Shown: piece after piece, positions 48,228 through 56,606 of the stretch
How the letters are laid out: each line of letters begins with the position of its first letter
How positions within the stretch are numbered: position 1 is the first letter of the stretch
NCBI GenBank assembly: GCA_027483795.1
Contig: JAIXTT010000075.1
Coordinates: 1 to 64,000 of the forward strand
Direction of reading: 5' to 3'
Length of the DNA stretch: 64,000 nucleotides
DNA from: Hyphomicrobiales bacterium
GTDB taxonomy: Bacteria > Pseudomonadota > Alphaproteobacteria > Rhizobiales > Beijerinckiaceae
Notes under the pieces: generated by a model
The model's database searches: none
What the model saw: the letters and a program-made list of their open reading frames with translations, nothing else
Told to the model about the DNA's origin: nothing
Program-made: the position numbers and the translations under genes

Positions 48228-49085
48228 ATGCGGATCGAGCGCAGGACGACGAGGGCGGGCGGGATCCGCATCCATTATCGGGAGGCGGGCGAGGGGCCCG
48301 CGATGATGCTGCTGCACGGCTGGCCGCAGACGTCCCATACATGGCGCAAGGTGATGCCCGAACTCGCCCGCACCCGCCGCGTGGTCGCGCCCGACCTCAG
48401 GGGCATGGGCGACAGCGACAAGCCCGCGACGGGCTACGACGTGCGGACGATCGCCGAGGACATGCGCGCCCTCGCCCGGGAGCTGGGTCTCGAAAGGATC
48501 CATCTCGTCGCCACGGATTGGGGGGCGCTCGTCGCGCGCCGCTGGGCGCTCGACCATCCGGGCGAGCTCGACCGGATCACCATGCTCGACATGGTCCCGC
48601 ACGGGCGCATCCTCGAGGCGATGACGCCCGATCATGCGCGGGGGGCTTGGCATTACTTCTTCAACGCGGTCCCGGACCTGCCCGAACGTCTCGCCTCGCT
48701 CGATCTCCGCTTCTTCCTCGAGACCTTCTTCCGCGCGAAATATCACGACGCGGCGGTGATGGAGGAGGCTCTCGACGCCTATGTCGCGGCCTATGCGAAG
48801 CCGGGCGCGCTGCGGGGCGGCTTCTCCTATTACCGGGCGATGTTCGACGAGAACCGGAGGATCGACGCGGAGTCCCGCGGGCGGCTGATCGAGGAGCCCG
48901 TGCACTGCATCTGGGGAAAATCCGGCGGCATGGGCGGCCCCTATGACGTGCTCGCGATGTGGGAGAGCGAATGCCGGATCAAGCCCACGGGGCGCGGTCT
49001 CGACGCCTGCGGCCACTACGTACAGGAAGAAGCGCCGAAAATACTCATCGATGAGTTGTCCGCATTCGAAGCGGCGAGTCGTTGA
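48228..49085 (+). CDS. Alpha/beta hydrolase (haloacetate dehalogenase / epoxide hydrolase-like)
   Basis: A 285-residue hydrolase. The oxyanion motif LLHGWPQTSHTWRKVMPELA and the nucleophile elbow HLVATDWGALVARRWAL place an aspartate (DWG) at the nucleophile, as in fluoroacetate dehalogenases, haloalkane dehalogenases and epoxide hydrolases, not a serine esterase. RVVAPDLRGMGDSDKP is typical of the group, and a late GHYVQEEAP supplies the catalytic His. The substrate is unknown. Confidence 0.88.
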   Translation: MRIERRTTRAGGIRIHYREAGEGPAMMLLHGWPQTSHTWRKVMPELARTRRVVAPDLRGMGDSDKPATGYDVRTIAEDMRALARELGLERIHLVATDWGALVARRWALDHPGELDRITMLDMVPHGRILEAMTPDHARGAWHYFFNAVPDLPERLASLDLRFFLETFFRAKYHDAAVMEEALDAYVAAYAKPGALRGGFSYYRAMFDENRRIDAESRGRLIEEPVHCIWGKSGGMGGPYDVLAMWESECRIKPTGRGLDACGHYVQEEAPKILIDELSAFEAASR

Positions 49086-49266
49086 AACCGACGGGCCCTT
49101 CGAGCCTTCGTTATGTAAAGAAATGTATTCGCCTCCGCCTCCGAGCGGGCGATGGGACTTGAATTGGGTCGTATAGCCCGGCTTGGACTTTCAAAATGTT
49201 GCGGTTGTATCTATCCCCGTCGGGCCGACATGCGGGACGGCACGGTCCCGCGAGGAACAGCGTGAA

Positions 49267-49656
49267 ATGAGCAAGGCCGGCATCATGAACGCCAAGCGGA
49301 ACATCCGCGGCGTTCTCAGCGTCTTGGACGAGTATCGGACGCGTTACGAACTCACCTGCGACGAGTTCGTGATCTATGCCGCGATCGGCGAGGCCAATGT
49401 GGCGTCCGGGCGTGACGAGCTCATCATTCTGAAGCCGACCAACATCGCCAACATCTCCTACGGCCTCGGCATTCCGAAGGAGACCGTGCGCCGCAAGGTG
49501 CTGGAACTGATCAAGCGCGGTCTCGTGAAGCGCAATTCGAACGGCATCTACGTCTCCGACCTGACGGTGTGGTGCAATCTCGGCTCCGCGATCACCGACG
49601 GAGCGGGCGATCCGACGGGCGAGACCCCGCCGCGGCGGGATTCCGCGGGCGCCTGA
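49267..49656 (+). CDS. Winged-helix DNA-binding protein, paralogue 1
   Basis: A 129-residue protein with a MarR/IclR-like winged helix: MNAKRNIRGVLSVLDEYRTR, DEFVIYAAIGEANVASGRDE, LKPTNIANISYGLGIPKETV and RRKVLELIKRGLVKRNSNGI. It is clearly paralogous to the gene at 52281-52646 on the opposite strand (shared AKRNIR, PTN, IPxETVRRK). The HPt gene follows 80 bases later on the same strand. It is probably a transcription factor tied to the adjacent phosphorelay; no effector domain is visible. Confidence 0.8.
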   Translation: MSKAGIMNAKRNIRGVLSVLDEYRTRYELTCDEFVIYAAIGEANVASGRDELIILKPTNIANISYGLGIPKETVRRKVLELIKRGLVKRNSNGIYVSDLTVWCNLGSAITDGAGDPTGETPPRRDSAGA

Positions 49657-49736
49657 CGCGCTGCAGGCGTGACGCTTCTTCGCAACCTGGGCCGTTCCTC
49701 GGCGTTGTCCTCGTGATCGAGGGGGAAGCTCCGGAG

Positions 49737-50075
49737 ATGGTGCGGACGATCGATTCGGAGCGGTTGGACCGGCTTGCGGCGAGCATCACGCGGCCCGTGC
49801 TCGATCGCCTGCTCGCCGATTTCGTGACCGCACTCGCCGAATCCCGCGCCGCATCGGAAGCGGCGGCGAGAAGCGCGTCCCTCTCCGCCCTCCGTCACGA
49901 GGCCCATAAGCTGCACGGCATGGCGGGGACATACGGCGCGCCCGACGTCGCCGAGGCCGCGGCGATGGTCGAGACCGCGGCCGAGGAAGGGCGGAGCGAG
50001 GACGCCATCGCGGCGGTCGAACCGCTCCTCCGCGCCCTCGATGCGGCGGCGGCGGCGTTCAGGCAACGGGGCTGA
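49737..50075 (+). CDS. Histidine phosphotransfer (HPt) domain protein
   Basis: A 112-residue helical-bundle protein. The phosphorylatable histidine is in LRHEAHKLHGMAGTYGAPDV, matching the HPt consensus HxLxGxAxxxGA. The ATG at 49737 is chosen because GAGGGGGAAG lies upstream; a GTG at 49713 is an alternative. It ends 17 bases inside the 3' end of the convergent hybrid kinase gene. It should shuttle phosphate from the kinase receiver domain to a response regulator. Confidence 0.87.
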   Translation: MVRTIDSERLDRLAASITRPVLDRLLADFVTALAESRAASEAAARSASLSALRHEAHKLHGMAGTYGAPDVAEAAAMVETAAEEGRSEDAIAAVEPLLRALDAAAAAFRQRG

Positions 50076-52266
50076 GGCGGGCCGAAAGGGCCTTGGCGAC
50101 CTTGTCGAGAAGAATGTCGGCATCGATCGGCTTGGCGACGAAGTCCGTCATGCCCGCTTCGAGGCAGCGGGCGATCTGTTCCGGAAACACGGAGGCCGAC
50201 AGGCCGATGATCGGCGTCTCGGTCCAACGGCCGCGCATCTTCCGCAGCGCCCGGGTGACGTCCAGCCCGTCGACGTCGCCGAGTCGAACGTCCATCATCA
50301 CCAGGTCATAGGCCTTGCGGCCCGCCATCTGCAGCGCCCGCGGTCCCGTTTCCGCCTCGTCGACCTCGTAGCCCGCGCCCGTGAGGATCAGCGAGACGAG
50401 TTCGCGGTTCATGTCGACGTCGTCGACCACGAGAACGCTCGCGGCGCCGGGTTCCGCCGCCGGGTTCCTGCGGGGGATCGCGGCCTGCGACGCATCCGCG
50501 GCTTCGCTCGTCGTGAATTCGATTTCGAACCAGAAGGTGCTGCCTTGGCCGGGCACGCTGTGCGCGCCGATGCGGCCGCCCTGCATCTCGACCAGCTTGC
50601 GGCAGATCGAAAGTCCGAGCCCGGTGCCTTCCCGGTGCCGCTCGAACTCGTCGCCGACCTGGGAGAAAGCGCGGAACAGCTTGTCGATGTCCCCGGGCGC
50701 GATGCCCGCGCCCGTATCCTTCACCGAAAAGCGGAGCTCGATCATTTCCGGCCCGCGGAACGTCTCCCGCACGTCGATCACGACGCCGCCGCGCGACGTG
50801 AATTTGAGCGCGTTGGACATCAGGTTCATGAGGATCTGCTTGAGGCGATGCGCGTCGCCCACGAGGACCCGCGGGACGGCGGGGTGGATGCGCGCGTCGA
50901 CGCTCACGCCCTTGTGTTCGGACTGGACCCGCCCCCAGGCCACGACGGAATCGACGAGCGCGGGAAGTTCGAAGGGCTCGGCGATGAGCCTGAGTTCGCC
51001 CGCCTCGAGCTTCACGAAGTCGAGCACCTCGTCGAGAACGGATTGCAGCGATTTTCCGGCCTCGACGACGCGGGCGAGATAGCCCGCCTGAACCGCGTCG
51101 AGCTTCGTGCCGCGCAGCAGGTTCACGAAGCCGAGGATGCCGTTCATCGGCGTGCGGATCTCGTGGCTCATGGAGGCGAGGAATTCGGTCTTGGCGGCGC
51201 CGGCCTTCACGGCCGTGCGGCGCGCCTCTTCGAGCTCGGTCCGAGCCGCTTCGATCTCTTCCACGCGTTGGATCAAGGCCGCCTCGCTCGCCGTCCGCCG
51301 TCGGCGTTCGCGGTCGATCTCGTCGACCCAGCGGCGATTGCGGATCACGAAGGCGGCCACGAAGGCGCTCAGCAACAGGGCGAAGACGGCGTTGCGTGCG
51401 GTATCGACGCGCCAGTTCAACAAGGCCCCCGCCATGCCTCGTTCGATCCTGAGAAAGAGGTCGGCCGTTCCGAGGGGCGTGAAATCCACCTGAACGGGCG
51501 TGCCGTCCGCCTCCGCCGGAACGACGAAGCGCGGTTCGGCCGAAGAGCGCAGCTTTCCGAACAGCGGGTCGGGAATGCTTTCCGCCGGCCCGTCGGGGTC
51601 GCTGTCATAGACGATCATGCCGTCGCGGCGGGTGAGGACCATGCGCGCGTTCGAGCCTGCGGCGACCTGATCGAAGAAGGCGTCGAGCTTGCCGGTATCG
51701 ACGGTCACGAGAAGCGCGCCTCGGAAAGCGCCGCCCGGTTCCCGCAGCGGGAAGGCGATCACCATCAACGGCGTGCCCGAAAGGCGGCCCGAGGCGTAAT
51801 CGACGAAGGGCCCGCTCCAGCCGGCCTTCAGCGCGCGGAAATAGTCGCGGTCGGCGCGGCTCGTTCCCGGCGGCACGCGGTCGAGGAGCGAGCTGATCCT
51901 CAGCCGCCCTTCGGCGTCGAGCAGATGGATGCCCCGCACCTGCCTCCCGAGACCGGAGACGTAGCTTTGAATCGTCTCGCGCAGGGTCTCGTCGTTCTCG
52001 ATGCCGTCCCAAACGGCGCTTTCGAGCCTTTCCTCCATCCGCCGCGCGACCTGTTGCGCGACGTCGAGCAGGAAAAGCGTGTAGGAGCGCATCACGGCGA
52101 GGTCGGCGGTCTGGCTGCGGTCGACCTCCCGCAACGTGCCTTGATATTCGCGCCATGACAGGGCGCCGACGACGGTCCAGAGGCCGAAGATCACGATGAT
52201 TCCGAGCACGGCGATGTTCCGCCGCGCGCGACGTCCGCCGCGATCCTCGCGCTCTCTGCCGTCCAA
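50059..52266 (-). CDS. Hybrid sensor histidine kinase with periplasmic Cache-like domain
   Basis: A 735-residue membrane kinase. TM1 spans about residues 17-35 and TM2 about 293-309, enclosing a sensor domain of dCache-like appearance (DRDYFRALKAGWSGPFVDYA, GALLVTVDTGKLDAFFDQVA). A coiled coil leads to HisKA with His368 in FLASMSHEIRTPMNGILGFV. HATPase blocks are LMNLMSNALKFTSRGGVVID, DTGAGI and GTGLGLSICRKLVEMQGG. The C-terminal receiver has VLVVDDVDMNRELV and MMDVRLGDVDGL. The start is a TTG at 52266 after GGAGG. It follows the winged-helix gene by 14 bases and converges on the HPt gene. Confidence 0.92.
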   Translation of the reverse strand: MDGREREDRGGRRARRNIAVLGIIVIFGLWTVVGALSWREYQGTLREVDRSQTADLAVMRSYTLFLLDVAQQVARRMEERLESAVWDGIENDETLRETIQSYVSGLGRQVRGIHLLDAEGRLRISSLLDRVPPGTSRADRDYFRALKAGWSGPFVDYASGRLSGTPLMVIAFPLREPGGAFRGALLVTVDTGKLDAFFDQVAAGSNARMVLTRRDGMIVYDSDPDGPAESIPDPLFGKLRSSAEPRFVVPAEADGTPVQVDFTPLGTADLFLRIERGMAGALLNWRVDTARNAVFALLLSAFVAAFVIRNRRWVDEIDRERRRRTASEAALIQRVEEIEAARTELEEARRTAVKAGAAKTEFLASMSHEIRTPMNGILGFVNLLRGTKLDAVQAGYLARVVEAGKSLQSVLDEVLDFVKLEAGELRLIAEPFELPALVDSVVAWGRVQSEHKGVSVDARIHPAVPRVLVGDAHRLKQILMNLMSNALKFTSRGGVVIDVRETFRGPEMIELRFSVKDTGAGIAPGDIDKLFRAFSQVGDEFERHREGTGLGLSICRKLVEMQGGRIGAHSVPGQGSTFWFEIEFTTSEAADASQAAIPRRNPAAEPGAASVLVVDDVDMNRELVSLILTGAGYEVDEAETGPRALQMAGRKAYDLVMMDVRLGDVDGLDVTRALRKMRGRWTETPIIGLSASVFPEQIARCLEAGMTDFVAKPIDADILLDKVAKALSARLSPVA

Positions 52267-52280
52267 AGGCGCCTCCGTCG

Positions 52281-52646
52281 TCAGCTCGCCAGTGCGGTCG
52301 GAGCCTCGCCGTATTCCCGCATCTTGTTGCTGATCGCCACCCAATCGTCGAGATGCGCGACGAAGATCTCGCGATTGCGGACCTTGAGGAGACCCTTGTC
52401 GGCCAGCGACCGGATCTTCCTGCGGACGGTCTCGCGAGGGATGTTCAGATTGTACGCGACCGCGGTCATGTTCGTCGGACGGATATAGAGGAACTCCGCC
52501 TTCCGAGACGACACGTTGAGGTCGCCGACCGTCATGAAGATCATCAACTCGTCGATATTCAGGCCGAACTGCGTCCGAAAATGATCGACGATGCTCAGAA
52601 TGGAACGAATGTTGCGCTTCGCCTGCGCGATGCCGCGTGCTTCCAT
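52281..52646 (-). CDS. Winged-helix DNA-binding protein, paralogue 2
   Basis: A 121-residue protein, MEARGIAQAKRNIRSILSIV then DELMIFMTVGDLNVSSRKAE, IRPTNMTAVAYNLNIPRETV and RRKIRSLADKGLLKVRNREI. It is paralogous over its whole winged helix to the protein at 49267-49656. It lies directly upstream of the hybrid kinase in one operon and is divergent from the OmpR-type regulator with 203 bases between them. The pairing suggests it regulates, or is regulated by, this phosphorelay. Confidence 0.8.
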   Translation of the reverse strand: MEARGIAQAKRNIRSILSIVDHFRTQFGLNIDELMIFMTVGDLNVSSRKAEFLYIRPTNMTAVAYNLNIPRETVRRKIRSLADKGLLKVRNREIFVAHLDDWVAISNKMREYGEAPTALAS

Positions 52647-52849
52647 CTCGGTATCCTCCCTCCGGATTCGGTTCTGCGCCGCGCATCGGGTTCCGTCGGA
52701 GCGATGCAGGTACAGATTGCGTAAGGGAAGTTATGCAGCCCGTTTGTTGCCCGAGAACCCATCCTCGGGTAACGAGAAGAGAAGAAATGTTAACGTTGGG
52801 TAAGCCGGGTAGTCTGCAGCCTCGGTGATCCGCCCTTCGAGAGGCCCGA

Positions 52850-53563
52850 ATGCCGCAACCCAACGTTCTGCTGGTGGAGGACGACAGGCTCGTCCGCAAT
52901 CTGGTCGCGGAATATCTGCGCTCGGAAGGCATGAGCGTCGCCGAAGCTTCGAGCCTCGCCTCGGCGAAGGAGGCGCTGAACCTGCAGCGGCCCGACGTGG
53001 CCGTGGTCGATCTGATGCTCGGCGACGGCAGCGGCCTCGATCTGATCCGGGAAATCGGGGACATGGGCCCCGGCATCATCGTGCTGTCCGCCCGCGGCTC
53101 GCCGGTGGACCGCATTCTGGGGCTCGAACTCGGCGCGCACGACTATCTGAACAAGCCCGTCGAGCCGCGCGAGCTGGCGCTCCGCATCCGGCGGCTCGCC
53201 GGTCTCGTGGGCGCGGCGAAGGCCGGGCGGACGGACGGCGAGATCCTCGTCTTCCGGGATTTCGAGCTGGATACGGTGCTGCGCCGGCTCGCGCACAAGG
53301 AGCGCGGCCCCGTCGAGCTGACGGGCACGCAATATCGCCTGCTCGAATTGTTCGTGCGGAATCCCAACCGGGTCTTCGAGCGCGACACGCTGATGGAACA
53401 GGTCTTCGACCGGCAATGGGTGGGGCTCAGCCGCTCGATCGACGTGCTCGTGAGCAAGACCCGGACGAAGATCGACGCGCCCGGCGAGCCGACGCTGATC
53501 AAAAGCATCCGCGGCGTGGGCTACGTGTTCGCGGCCGATGTCCGCCGCCGCCGGCGGGAGTGA
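52850..53563 (+). CDS. OmpR-family response regulator
   Basis: A 237-residue DNA-binding response regulator. The receiver domain begins NVLLVEDDRLVRNLVAEYLR with the phospho-Asp at residue 54 (VAVVDLMLGDGSG) and the conserved Lys in HDYLNKPVEP. The C-terminal winged helix has LTGTQYRLLELFVRNPNRVF, ERDTLMEQVFDRQW and SRSIDVLVSKTRTKID, ending in IKSIRGVGYVF. It is divergent from the kinase operon, a natural output for the hybrid kinase / HPt relay. It is not CtrA-like in its receiver sequence. Confidence 0.93.
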   Translation: MPQPNVLLVEDDRLVRNLVAEYLRSEGMSVAEASSLASAKEALNLQRPDVAVVDLMLGDGSGLDLIREIGDMGPGIIVLSARGSPVDRILGLELGAHDYLNKPVEPRELALRIRRLAGLVGAAKAGRTDGEILVFRDFELDTVLRRLAHKERGPVELTGTQYRLLELFVRNPNRVFERDTLMEQVFDRQWVGLSRSIDVLVSKTRTKIDAPGEPTLIKSIRGVGYVFAADVRRRRRE

Positions 53564-53727
53564 GCGAAATGCGGACCCGTCATGTGACTTTGGTATGACG
53601 AAGCAGAACCCGAGATCGCGACGCGGCGTTTACCGGAGCGCCCAGCATCTCGATGTGCCCAAAATGAGATTTACTGCGACGTATTGGCGCTCCCGGCGAT
53701 TTTGGAAAGTCCGCATGCCGCCGACAT

Positions 53728-53756
53728 TTGTTCTTCGATTGTAGTTTTGGTATACA
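53728..53756 (+). promoter_or_regulatory. Housekeeping-type promoter upstream of sciP
   Basis: TTGTTC (53728-53733) - 17 bases - TATACA (53751-53756), in a locally AT-rich stretch about 67 bases upstream of the sciP start. A GATTC site (GANTC class, target of the CcrM methylase) lies just downstream at about 53769. The 259 bases between the response regulator and sciP hold no gene I can support. Confidence 0.55.
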
Positions 53757-53822
53757 TAACTTTGTGATGTGATTCGTCTGTGCGAGTTCTCACGGCCCGC
53801 GTTGCGTATTGGGGCAGTACCG

Positions 53823-54152
53823 ATGTTGCGTTCTCGTTCTCACGTCCGCTCGGTCGTGGGGCCCGAAGGAGAGATCCTGACGCGGGCCACGCTTCCGGAT
53901 GGGGAAGGTCGGTGGGTCGTGCGTCGAAAAGCTCAAGTCGTGGCCGCGCTCCGCGGCGGCCTCATTTCCGTTACGGAAGCCTGTGAGATCTACGGGCTGA
54001 CCGAAGAGGAACTCTTGTCGTGGCAGCGCCATTTCGACAGCCACGGGCTGTCGGGACTCCGCACCACGCGCATCCAGCAATATCGCCGTTCTCCTGCAGC
54101 CAAGCGTCGCGCTCTCGCCGACGCTGCGGCCGGGATCGCCGTTTCGTCCTGA
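53823..54152 (+). CDS. sciP: DUF1153 protein, SciP-like CtrA inhibitor
   Basis: A 109-residue helix-turn-helix protein of the DUF1153 family, whose Caulobacter member SciP binds the cell-cycle regulator CtrA and blocks its activation of promoters. Matching blocks are VVGPEGEILTRATLPDGEGR, WVVRRKAQVVAALRGGLISV, TEACEIYGLTEEELLSWQRH and HGLSGLRTTRIQQYR. The ATG at 53823 is preferred over an open extension from 53769, whose residues lack similarity. A housekeeping promoter precedes it and an intrinsic terminator follows. ctrA itself is not in the window. Confidence 0.92.
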   Translation: MLRSRSHVRSVVGPEGEILTRATLPDGEGRWVVRRKAQVVAALRGGLISVTEACEIYGLTEEELLSWQRHFDSHGLSGLRTTRIQQYRRSPAAKRRALADAAAGIAVSS

Positions 54153-54177
54153 ACAGGTATCGCGTACGGGACGTTCG

Positions 54178-54210
54178 AAGGGGTCGTCGGTCATCCGGCG
54201 GCCCCTTTTT
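54178..54210 (+). terminator. Intrinsic terminator of sciP
   Basis: The stem AAGGGGTCGTCGG (54178-54190) pairs, with two G-U pairs, with CCGGCGGCCCCTT (54195-54207) around TCAT and runs into five T residues ending at 54210. A classical Rho-independent terminator. Confidence 0.88.
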
Positions 54211-54314
54211 CTTTCGCCGAGCACGAACGAAACCGCGTCCCGCGCGTTGACGGGGCGGCGGGGTCCGTTCCCGCCGCGTCCGGCCCGCGTCCGGCGCGCC
54301 GTGCCGGAGAACCG

Positions 54315-56606
54315 ATGACGGGTTTCGTCGACCATCAGACCGCAGCGTCCGCGGGCGTGAACGACGTGCAGCGGCCCGTCGAGATCGACGTGGCCGCGGT
54401 GCTCGCTCTGCTGCGGCGCCAGAGACGGCTGATCGGCGGGGCGGTGTCGGCCGCGCTGCTGCCCGCGGCATTCCATCTCGCCCTCGCCGATCCGCGTTAC
54501 TCCGCCACGGCGAGCGTCATGGTGGACACGCGGCGCAACCAGATGATGCAGCTCCAGAACGAGCAGCAGATCACCGACGCCTTGGCGGATGCCGCCCTCG
54601 TCGACAGCCAGGCGGAAACGATCCGCTCCGAGCAGATCGCGGGCCTCGTCATCGACGGGCTCGGGCTCGCCGCCGACCCCGAATTCGCGGGCGATCCGCC
54701 GGGCGCGTTCGCGGCGGCGTTCGGCGCGGTGAAGGCGATCTTCGGCGCGGCGGAGGACGCCGACCCGCAGGCCCTGCGCAGGGCCGCGCTCGAAGCCTAC
54801 GGCAAGGCGCTCGACGTCAGGCGCATCGGCACGAGCTACGTGATCGAGATCACCTTCACGACGAAGGACCGGGCGAAATCCGCCGCGATCGCCAATGCCG
54901 TGGCGGAAGCCTATATCCGCGACCAGGTCGAATTCCGGGCCGAAGTGATGCGGCGCGCGGGGCATTGGCTCGAAGGCCGCATCCTCGCCTTGCGGACGCA
55001 GGCGAGCGAGGCGGAAGCCGCCGTTCAGGACTTCCGCGGCAAGAACAATCTGATCGACGCGAACGGCAAGCTCTTCGCCGATCAGCAGCTCACGGAGCTC
55101 ACGAGCCAACTCGCCACGGCCCGATCGGAGACCGCGCAGGCGGGCGCGCGGCTCGACCGGATCCGGGCGATCCTGTCCTCCGCCGCGGGCGACGGCGCGG
55201 TGGCGGAAACGCTGCGCAACGATGTCATCATCAAGCTGCGGCAGCAATACAACGACGTCGCCAAACGCGAGGCCGAATGGTCGGGCCGCTACGGCGTCGC
55301 GCATGCCGCGACGGTCAATCTGCGGGCCGAGATGAAGCAGATCGAGCGCGCGATCCAAGAGGAGCTGGGCCGGATCGGGCGGACCTATGAAAGCGATTTC
55401 GAGATCGCGCGCGTGCGGGAGGAATCGCTGCAGAAGCAGATCGAGGAGGTCCTCGGCGAAGTGAACAAGACCCGCCGCGCCCAAGTGCGGCTGCGCGAGC
55501 TCGAAAGCGGGGCGCAGTCCTACCGGACGATGCACGACACGTTCCTGCAGCGCTACGTCAACGCCGTGCAGCAGCAGTCCTCGCCCGTGACCGAGGCGCG
55601 GATCCTCAGCCGCGCCGTGCCGCCGCAGCGCAAATCCGCGCCGAAGACGCTCGTGATCCTCGGCGTCGCGCTCGCGGGCGGGCTGGCGGCGGGCGTCGCG
55701 GCGGGCTTCCTGCGCGAGGCGCTCGACCGCGGCATCAAGACGGCCGCGGAGGCGGAGGCGGCGACGGGCGCGACCTGTCTCGGCGTGCTGCCGCTGATCC
55801 CGCGGCGCGAGGCGCGGGCGGCGCGCAGCCGCGGCCGCGGAGAGCGTTCGCCCCTCCCGATACCGCCGGACATGCGCGCCGTGTTCCGCGACCCGGTGCT
55901 GAGCCACGCGATCGACTCGCCCTTCTCCCCCTTCGCCGAGACCTTGCGGAGCGTGAAGGTGGCGATCGACGCCGGAGCGCTCGGCGGGGGCGGCCGCGTG
56001 ATCGGCGTCGTGTCCGCGGTGCCGGGCGAGGGCAAGACGACGCTCGCCGCCAATCTCGCGCTGCTGATCGCCCGGACGGGCCGTCGCGTGACGCTGATCG
56101 ACGGCGATCTGCGCAATCCGGCGCTGACGCAGTCGCTCGCCGCACGCCCGAAGGCGGGCCTGATCGAAGTGCTGCTCGGGCGTGCGGGCCTCGCCTCGGC
56201 CCTGCTGACGGACGTGACGACGGGCATGCGGCTGTTGCCCGCCGTCGCGGAGCGCCGCGTCAACCATTCCAACGAGATCCTCGCCTCGCAGGCGATGCGC
56301 GAGCTGCTTCGCGTCCTGCGGGCGGAGTCCGATTACGTCGTCGTCGATCTTCCGCCGCTCGGCCCCATCGTGGACACGCGCGCGGCGGCCCGATCCGTCG
56401 ACGATTTCGTGATGGCCGTCGCCTGGTCCGCGACGCCCGCCGCCGCCGTCCGGCGCGCGCTCGCCACGGCCCCCGCGGTGCGCGACGGGCTCGTCGGCGT
56501 GGTGCTGACGAAGGTCGATCTCGAACGCTACGCGGAATTCGAGCAGGACGGCGGGCTCCATTACGACTCCGCCGTCTGGCGGCGTTACGGCGCTCCCGAA
56601 TCCTGA
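54315..56606 (+). CDS. Polysaccharide co-polymerase fused to BY-type tyrosine kinase
   Basis: Inner-membrane protein of 763 residues that controls exopolysaccharide chain length and export (ExoP/GumC/Wzc type). The N-terminal Wzz domain has TM1 near residues 42-60, a long periplasmic coiled coil (DSQAETIRSEQIAGLVIDGL through EVNKTRRAQVRLRELESG) and TM2 near 445-465. The C-terminal kinase has Walker A in SAVPGEGKTTLAANLALLIA, Walker A' in VTLIDGDLRNPALTQ and Walker B in YVVVDLPPLG. Three tyrosines near the C terminus (LERYAEF, LHYDS, RRYGAP) could be phosphorylated. It converges on the methyltransferase gene with a 22-base overlap. Confidence 0.93.
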   Translation: MTGFVDHQTAASAGVNDVQRPVEIDVAAVLALLRRQRRLIGGAVSAALLPAAFHLALADPRYSATASVMVDTRRNQMMQLQNEQQITDALADAALVDSQAETIRSEQIAGLVIDGLGLAADPEFAGDPPGAFAAAFGAVKAIFGAAEDADPQALRRAALEAYGKALDVRRIGTSYVIEITFTTKDRAKSAAIANAVAEAYIRDQVEFRAEVMRRAGHWLEGRILALRTQASEAEAAVQDFRGKNNLIDANGKLFADQQLTELTSQLATARSETAQAGARLDRIRAILSSAAGDGAVAETLRNDVIIKLRQQYNDVAKREAEWSGRYGVAHAATVNLRAEMKQIERAIQEELGRIGRTYESDFEIARVREESLQKQIEEVLGEVNKTRRAQVRLRELESGAQSYRTMHDTFLQRYVNAVQQQSSPVTEARILSRAVPPQRKSAPKTLVILGVALAGGLAAGVAAGFLREALDRGIKTAAEAEAATGATCLGVLPLIPRREARAARSRGRGERSPLPIPPDMRAVFRDPVLSHAIDSPFSPFAETLRSVKVAIDAGALGGGGRVIGVVSAVPGEGKTTLAANLALLIARTGRRVTLIDGDLRNPALTQSLAARPKAGLIEVLLGRAGLASALLTDVTTGMRLLPAVAERRVNHSNEILASQAMRELLRVLRAESDYVVVDLPPLGPIVDTRAAARSVDDFVMAVAWSATPAAAVRRALATAPAVRDGLVGVVLTKVDLERYAEFEQDGGLHYDSAVWRRYGAPES

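Noticed and set aside
52780-52800. Possible CtrA site (TTAA-N7-TAAG) upstream of the OmpR-type regulator
   Set aside because: The second half-site deviates from TTAA and I saw no supporting second site; too weak to annotate.
53538-53744. A 68-residue frame after the response regulator
   Set aside because: Overlaps the regulator's 3' end, lacks a ribosome site and has atypical composition; treated as non-coding.
53790-56561. A 923-residue minus-strand frame opposite sciP and the BY-kinase gene
   Set aside because: Crosses a clear terminator and two well-supported genes; the translation has no recognisable domain.
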